Shown: piece by piece, positions 5,195 through 8,045 of the stretch
Layout: each line of letters starts with the position of its first letter
Position numbering within the stretch: position 1 is the stretch's first letter
NCBI GenBank assembly: GCA_030614485.1
Contig: JAUWTY010000048.1
Location: 1-8,045 of the forward strand
DNA: 8,045 nucleotides
Origin: Methanosarcinales archaeon
GTDB lineage: Archaea > Halobacteriota > Methanosarcinia > Methanosarcinales > Methanocomedenaceae
Reading direction: 5' to 3'
Translations under genes and position numbers: made by a program
The notes under the pieces: generated by a model
What the model was told of the DNA's origin: nothing
The model's input: only the letters and a program-made list of their open reading frames with translations
Databases searched by the model: none

Positions 5195-5506
5195 ATGGTT
5201 ACCTTAGACCCATGCAGTCGCTTGAAAACGATATATTGTCAATTAGTACCTTCAATAATTCAAGATGCTGAGGATAACAAATACATCAACACCAGACCTG
5301 TTATTGAGAGCGGACTTGAAAAACTGGAAGATAAGTCATATCAACTTGGACAAAAGTGTTCCAACTGCGGTAATTGCGGAAAATGCGAAGCAGAGACTAT
5401 CGAGGACTTTTTCTTTGATACCAAGGAAAGACTTGATGGCATTTGGGCAAAACAATTGAGTAACAAGTTGCACGAGGTCATTAACGAACCTTTATTGGTC
5501 TGTTAA
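5195..5506 (+). CDS. Small uncharacterised protein with a CxxCxxCxxC cluster
   Basis: This 103-residue protein is not recognised. Its central feature is KCSNCGNCGKCE, with Cys55, 58, 61 and 64 evenly spaced three apart. That spacing suits a zinc ribbon-like site or an iron-sulfur cluster; it differs from the ferredoxin pattern CxxCxxCxxxC at the last step. Cys7, Cys15 and the terminal Cys103 could add ligands or disulfides. The rest is charged and mostly helical-looking (ESGLEKLEDK before the cluster, ERLDGIWAKQLSNKL after it), with no signal peptide or membrane segment. The ATG at 5195 has an AAAAGGAT Shine-Dalgarno about 8 bases upstream, and a strong terminator begins at the stop codon. 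It is therefore a self-contained single-gene transcription unit. A redox-responsive or metal-binding regulator or adaptor is a guess only. Confidence 0.75.
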   Translation: MVTLDPCSRLKTIYCQLVPSIIQDAEDNKYINTRPVIESGLEKLEDKSYQLGQKCSNCGNCGKCEAETIEDFFFDTKERLDGIWAKQLSNKLHEVINEPLLVC

Positions 5507-5540
5507 GTGGAATTGACCTCCACTATTTTTTTTTAAATTT
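5506..5540 (+). terminator. Hairpin plus T-tract terminator
   Basis: A perfect 6-bp stem AGTGGA (5506-5511) / TCCACT (5519-5524) with a 7-base loop is followed by A and then a run of T (5526-5534), with more T-rich sequence after it. The stem begins within the TAA stop of the Cys-cluster gene. In archaea the T-tract alone can terminate; the hairpin makes the call stronger. Confidence 0.75.
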
Positions 5541-5582
5541 TTCTATTTCCCTTTAAAGACTTGTGACCACGGACCTTTAGGT

Positions 5583-5598
5583 CGATAATTTTAAAAAA
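5583..5598 (+). promoter_or_regulatory. Candidate rfcS promoter
   Basis: CGATAATTTTAAAAAA is a plausible purine-start BRE plus TATA-like box about 55-65 bases before the inferred start codon at 5651. A start near 5620 would leave a leader of about 30 bases containing the Shine-Dalgarno. Just upstream is a small dyad GACC-TTTA-GGTC (5572-5583). Confidence 0.35.
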
Positions 5599-5635
5599 CC
5601 TTATACCCATCAAAGCCCATATACATCCTTCCGAT

Positions 5636-5643
5636 AAGGAGGT
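5636..5643 (+). promoter_or_regulatory. Shine-Dalgarno deciding an AUA start for rfcS
   Basis: AAGGAGGT is a perfect Shine-Dalgarno. Seven bases after it stands ATA (5651-5653), in the rfcS frame and opening the conserved KEQIWIEKYRP sequence. No ATG, GTG or TTG occurs in frame between the ribosome site and TTG 5693, which lies about 50 bases too far away and would remove conserved residues. Confidence 0.7.
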
Positions 5644-5650
5644 CGTCACA

Positions 5651-6610
5651 ATAAAAGAACAGATTTGGATTGAAAAATACCGCCCCTTCAGCTTGAAAGA
5701 CATAGTCGGGCAGGATGAGGTCATAAAACGCCTCTTGTCATATGTAAAATCGGGCAACCTGCCCCACCTGATGTTCTCGGGTCCGCCCGGCGTGGGTAAA
5801 ACGGCTTCTGCCATCTCTATTGCCAAAGAAATGTTCGGTGACACCTGGACTAACAACTTCACTGAACTCAATGCCAGTGATGAGAGGGGCATCGATGTAG
5901 TACGAACCAAGATAAAGAACTTTGCCCGGACCTCACCACTTGGTGAAGCAGATTTCAAAATAATATTCCTGGACGAGGCAGATGCCCTGACCTCAGATGC
6001 CCAGAGCGCTCTACGACGGACCATGGAAAAATACACACATACCTGCCGGTTCATTCTTTCATGCAACTACTCATCCAAGATAATAGAACCCATCCAGTCC
6101 AGATGTGCAGTGTACAGGTTCTCCCCCATATCCCAGGAAGCCATCCAGCAGCGTGTGGCCTACATTGCCAAAGAAGAAGGACTTGAGGTCACAGATGAAG
6201 GAATGGAAGCCATCAAATATGTATCACAGGGAGATATGCGAAAAGCCATAAATTCACTTCAGGCTGCCGGTTTGCTGGAAAAGAAAGTCGATATGGATGC
6301 CATCTACCAGATAACTGCCACGGCCAGGCCCGAAGAGATCGGTGAACTAATCGACCTGTCACTGGCCGGGGACTTCCTTGGTGCCCGCAAACAACTGGAT
6401 ACCCTGCTCATCAACCAGGGGCTTTCAGGCGAGGACATAATCGTCCAGCTGCACAGGACAATGTTCGACAAGACCATACCTGATATCCTGAAAGTAAAAT
6501 TGATGGACCGTATCGGCGAGATAGATTTCAGGCTGACCGAGGGCGCTAATGAGCGGATACAGTTAGAAGCGTTGCTTGCTTATTTCGTACTGGCCGGGAA
6601 AGGAGAATGA
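5651..6610 (+). CDS. rfcS: Replication factor C small subunit (clamp loader ATPase)
   Basis: RfcS is the repeated AAA+ subunit of the archaeal clamp loader; it works with RfcL to open and load PCNA at primer-template junctions. From the inferred AUA start the protein has 319 residues, the usual length. The conserved IWIEKYRPFSLKDIVGQ start is at 5-21, Walker A GPPGVGKT at 44-51, Walker B LDEAD at 107-111, an SRC motif (QSRC, arginine finger) at 149-152, and sensor 2 GDMRKAIN near 200; the C-terminal collar follows. The TTG at 5693 would lose the WIEKYRP and DUF-free N-terminal segment that contacts nucleotide, so the upstream start is preferred (see the Shine-Dalgarno entry). The stop overlaps the next start in ATGA, so the two are translationally coupled. 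A real G-to-A change, a regulatory weak start, or a base error are all possible. Confidence 0.95.
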   Translation: MKEQIWIEKYRPFSLKDIVGQDEVIKRLLSYVKSGNLPHLMFSGPPGVGKTASAISIAKEMFGDTWTNNFTELNASDERGIDVVRTKIKNFARTSPLGEADFKIIFLDEADALTSDAQSALRRTMEKYTHTCRFILSCNYSSKIIEPIQSRCAVYRFSPISQEAIQQRVAYIAKEEGLEVTDEGMEAIKYVSQGDMRKAINSLQAAGLLEKKVDMDAIYQITATARPEEIGELIDLSLAGDFLGARKQLDTLLINQGLSGEDIIVQLHRTMFDKTIPDILKVKLMDRIGEIDFRLTEGANERIQLEALLAYFVLAGKGE

Positions 6611-7125
6611 CAGTTAGCGTCACCATTGCCAGTCTCATTTCGTGGATACCACACTGGGCGGCTACGATTATCATTGGTATGCTACCTGTATCGGAACTGA
6701 GGGGTGCCATACCCCTTGCACTGGCCCCGGTTGAGGTTGGAGGATTCGGAATGTCTGCCCCTGAAGCATATATCCTGGCCGTGCTCGGCAATATGATTCC
6801 TGTTATCCCGCTGTTATTATTCCTTGAGCCGGTATCGGATTTCCTAAGACGCTGGAGGATTTTTGATATATTTTTCACATGGCTGTTTACCAGGACTCAC
6901 CATAACCACAGTGAAAGGTTCGAGAAATACGGGACACTGGCATTGACTATATTTGTAGCAATCCCCCTGCCGGTCACGGGTGCATGGACCGGCTGTGCCG
7001 CAGCATTCGTATTCGGCATCAAGTTCAAACATGCCTTACCTGCTATTTTTGCAGGCGTACTGATAGCAGGAGTAGTGGTGACTGTGCTCACATTGACAGG
7101 CATATCCATATTTGAATTGTTCTGA
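6607..7125 (+). CDS. Small multidrug export family membrane protein (COG2426/PF06695 type)
   Basis: This 172-residue protein is strongly hydrophobic, with about four to five membrane segments: near 12-40, 52-75, 84-95 (short), 110-137 and 143-168. The PVSELRGAIPLA block (27-38) and the GNMIPVIPLLLFLEPVSDFL block (61-80) are signatures of the Sm_multidrug_ex family. FVAIPLPVTGAWTG (116-129) is a further conserved re-entrant-like segment. A polar, basic loop with HHNHSERFEKYG lies in the middle. The family was named for a putative export role, but its substrate is not established. The ATG at 6607 follows AAAGGAG inside the end of rfcS and overlaps its stop by 4 bases, so expression is coupled to the clamp loader. 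That link is probably genomic economy rather than shared function. Confidence 0.85.
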   Translation: MTVSVTIASLISWIPHWAATIIIGMLPVSELRGAIPLALAPVEVGGFGMSAPEAYILAVLGNMIPVIPLLLFLEPVSDFLRRWRIFDIFFTWLFTRTHHNHSERFEKYGTLALTIFVAIPLPVTGAWTGCAAAFVFGIKFKHALPAIFAGVLIAGVVVTVLTLTGISIFELF

Positions 7126-7172
7126 TACAGATCATATCGCAATCAATTTGTGTGACCACAGACATCTATTGT

Positions 7173-7190
7173 ATGTTAAGATTTTAACAT
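7173..7190 (+). promoter_or_regulatory. Perfect inverted repeat ATGTTAA-N4-TTAACAT before the HAD gene
   Basis: Perfect 7-bp arms (7173-7179, 7184-7190) with a 4-base centre lie in the 74-base gap between the exporter gene and the next gene, ending 9 bases before its ATG. The position fits an operator, or an RNA hairpin next to the weak GGGATTTGG ribosome site. It is AT-rich and lacks a T-tract, so it is not an obvious terminator. Confidence 0.4.
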
Positions 7191-7199
7191 GGGATTTGG

Positions 7200-8045
7200 A
7201 TGATAAACTCAGACTGGGAAGGACCCTGGGTCACTGCAGACCATGCCTTTGACATAATGCGGCAGGGGATTGAAGGTGGTGAGCGTCTATTTGCGGCCAT
7301 TAGTGCCTATGACGACTATCTGGCATATGTGGAAAAGAAGCAGGACTATGAACCGGGAAACACCCTTGCCTTGATAGCCCCCTTCCTGATAACCTTTGAC
7401 CTGGATGATGACTTCCTCACTGCAAGAGCAAAGGACAATGCCAATTTTATTGCAGGCTCCATCAAAGCAATCGAGATGTTGAGGAGCAATTATACTGTGA
7501 ATATCATCAGTACCAGTTACCACCAGTATGTGCATTATTCCACATTTCTGGCAGGGATACCGGTTGAAAATACCTACTGCACATGGTTCCCTATAGATGA
7601 TTATGCAAGTGAGATATCAAATGCGGATAAGGAACTGGTTCGGCAGATGGCCGATGCCATACTGTCCATGCCTGAACTGGATCTTGACATGAATACCGAC
7701 CCCGGTGAGATGGATGACGCTGTTGTTGGAGCGCTGCATCAGCTGGACAATTTCTTCTGGGATGAGCTGCCGTCCACAGGCTATGCAAAGATGTTGAAAG
7801 AGGTCAGGCCGGTGGGGGGCACCCGGAAATATGAAGCTGTGGTGTCGGCTCTTAAGAAGGAAGGAAAGGGACTGGAACGCTCGGCCACCATCGGAGACAG
7901 TATTACTGACTGGAAGATGCTGAAAAACACCAAAGAAGCAGGCGGGCTGGCACTATCCTTCAACGGTAATGAGTATGCCATATCCAACTGCAATGTGGCT
8001 GTAATGTCAGGGAATTGCATGGTAACGGCGTTGCTGGTGGATGTA
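7200..8045 (+). CDS. Archaeal HAD-superfamily phosphatase-like protein (COG4030 type), 3' end outside window
   Basis: The frame is open from ATG 7200 through the right edge (282 codons so far, no stop). HAD motifs are visible in order: motif I as NSDWEGPW with Asp5 as nucleophile, motif II as IISTSYHQY (Ser104 or Thr105), motif III probably Lys210 in GTRKYEAV, and motif IV as IGDSITDWKML (Asp233, Asp237). The DxEGP form of motif I, with Glu in place of the second Asp, is typical of an archaeal group related to COG4030. Some members are annotated as EhaR of energy-converting hydrogenase, but nothing nearby supports a hydrogenase link. A large insertion between motifs I and II acts as a helical cap. 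It probably hydrolyses a small phosphorylated metabolite in the cytosol; the substrate is unknown. The start follows a weak GGGAT ribosome site and an inverted repeat. A shorter ATG at 7189 ends after four codons and is ignored. Confidence 0.8.
   Translation, partial: MINSDWEGPWVTADHAFDIMRQGIEGGERLFAAISAYDDYLAYVEKKQDYEPGNTLALIAPFLITFDLDDDFLTARAKDNANFIAGSIKAIEMLRSNYTVNIISTSYHQYVHYSTFLAGIPVENTYCTWFPIDDYASEISNADKELVRQMADAILSMPELDLDMNTDPGEMDDAVVGALHQLDNFFWDELPSTGYAKMLKEVRPVGGTRKYEAVVSALKKEGKGLERSATIGDSITDWKMLKNTKEAGGLALSFNGNEYAISNCNVAVMSGNCMVTALLVDV

Noticed and set aside
5265..5459. Second plus-strand frame inside the Cys-cluster gene
   Set aside because: It is nested out of frame and lacks a Shine-Dalgarno; the outer frame has the ribosome site and terminator.
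5533..6066. 177-codon minus-strand open frame opposite the rfcS start
   Set aside because: It runs antisense to the conserved rfcS Walker A and B motifs and its translation has no recognisable domain; it is a shadow of a real gene.
7591..8020. Minus-strand open frames at the right edge
   Set aside because: They lie opposite the long HAD-type frame with clear motifs II-IV and have no independent support.

Overview
The window looks archaeal and probably comes from the Methanosarcinales (a methanogen or ANME-2-type relative). The evidence is an archaeal replication factor C small subunit, two surface proteins of the DUF3344 type with PGF-CTERM sorting tails, TATA-like boxes with purine-rich flanks in several upstream regions, and an archaeal HAD-family protein at the right edge. 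The lineage is inferred from the gene types; no rRNA is present.

Layout. Positions 1-1620 (+) carry two tandem paralogous surface proteins: the first is cut by the window edge, and the second has its signal peptide in a different frame from its body. Positions 1713-3970 (-) hold a leftward cluster. In transcription order it contains a 5'-truncated gene remnant, trmO (tRNA t6A37 methylation), a class I SAM methyltransferase, a decayed DsrE-like gene that starts 2 bases after the methyltransferase stop, and an ArsR-type winged-helix regulator. Positions about 3970-4600 are a decayed accessory zone: a transposase remnant with an in-frame stop and a frameshift, an 87-bp imperfect palindrome, and an unassigned C-terminal-like fragment. 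Positions 4597-4944 (-) encode a small pyrimidine-dimer DNA glycosylase (T4 endonuclease V family). Positions 5195-5506 (+) encode an unrecognised 103-residue protein with a tight four-cysteine cluster, followed by a clear hairpin-plus-T-tract terminator.

Positions 5651-7125 (+) form a two-gene operon, rfcS and a small membrane exporter-like protein, joined by an ATGA overlap. From 7200 to the edge runs the start of a HAD-superfamily phosphatase-like gene. This right third looks more GC-rich and more regular than the left and reads as chromosomal core.

The most useful observations are these. rfcS appears to start at an AUA codon behind a perfect Shine-Dalgarno; ordinary gene callers would miss this and drop the conserved N-terminus. 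The second DUF3344 gene regains an export signal if one base is removed near a five-C run. Three decayed genes (DsrE-like, transposase, truncated minus-strand fragment) explain most of the apparent intergenic space. No complete new multi-gene system is evident. The Cys-cluster protein is the best candidate for something undescribed.
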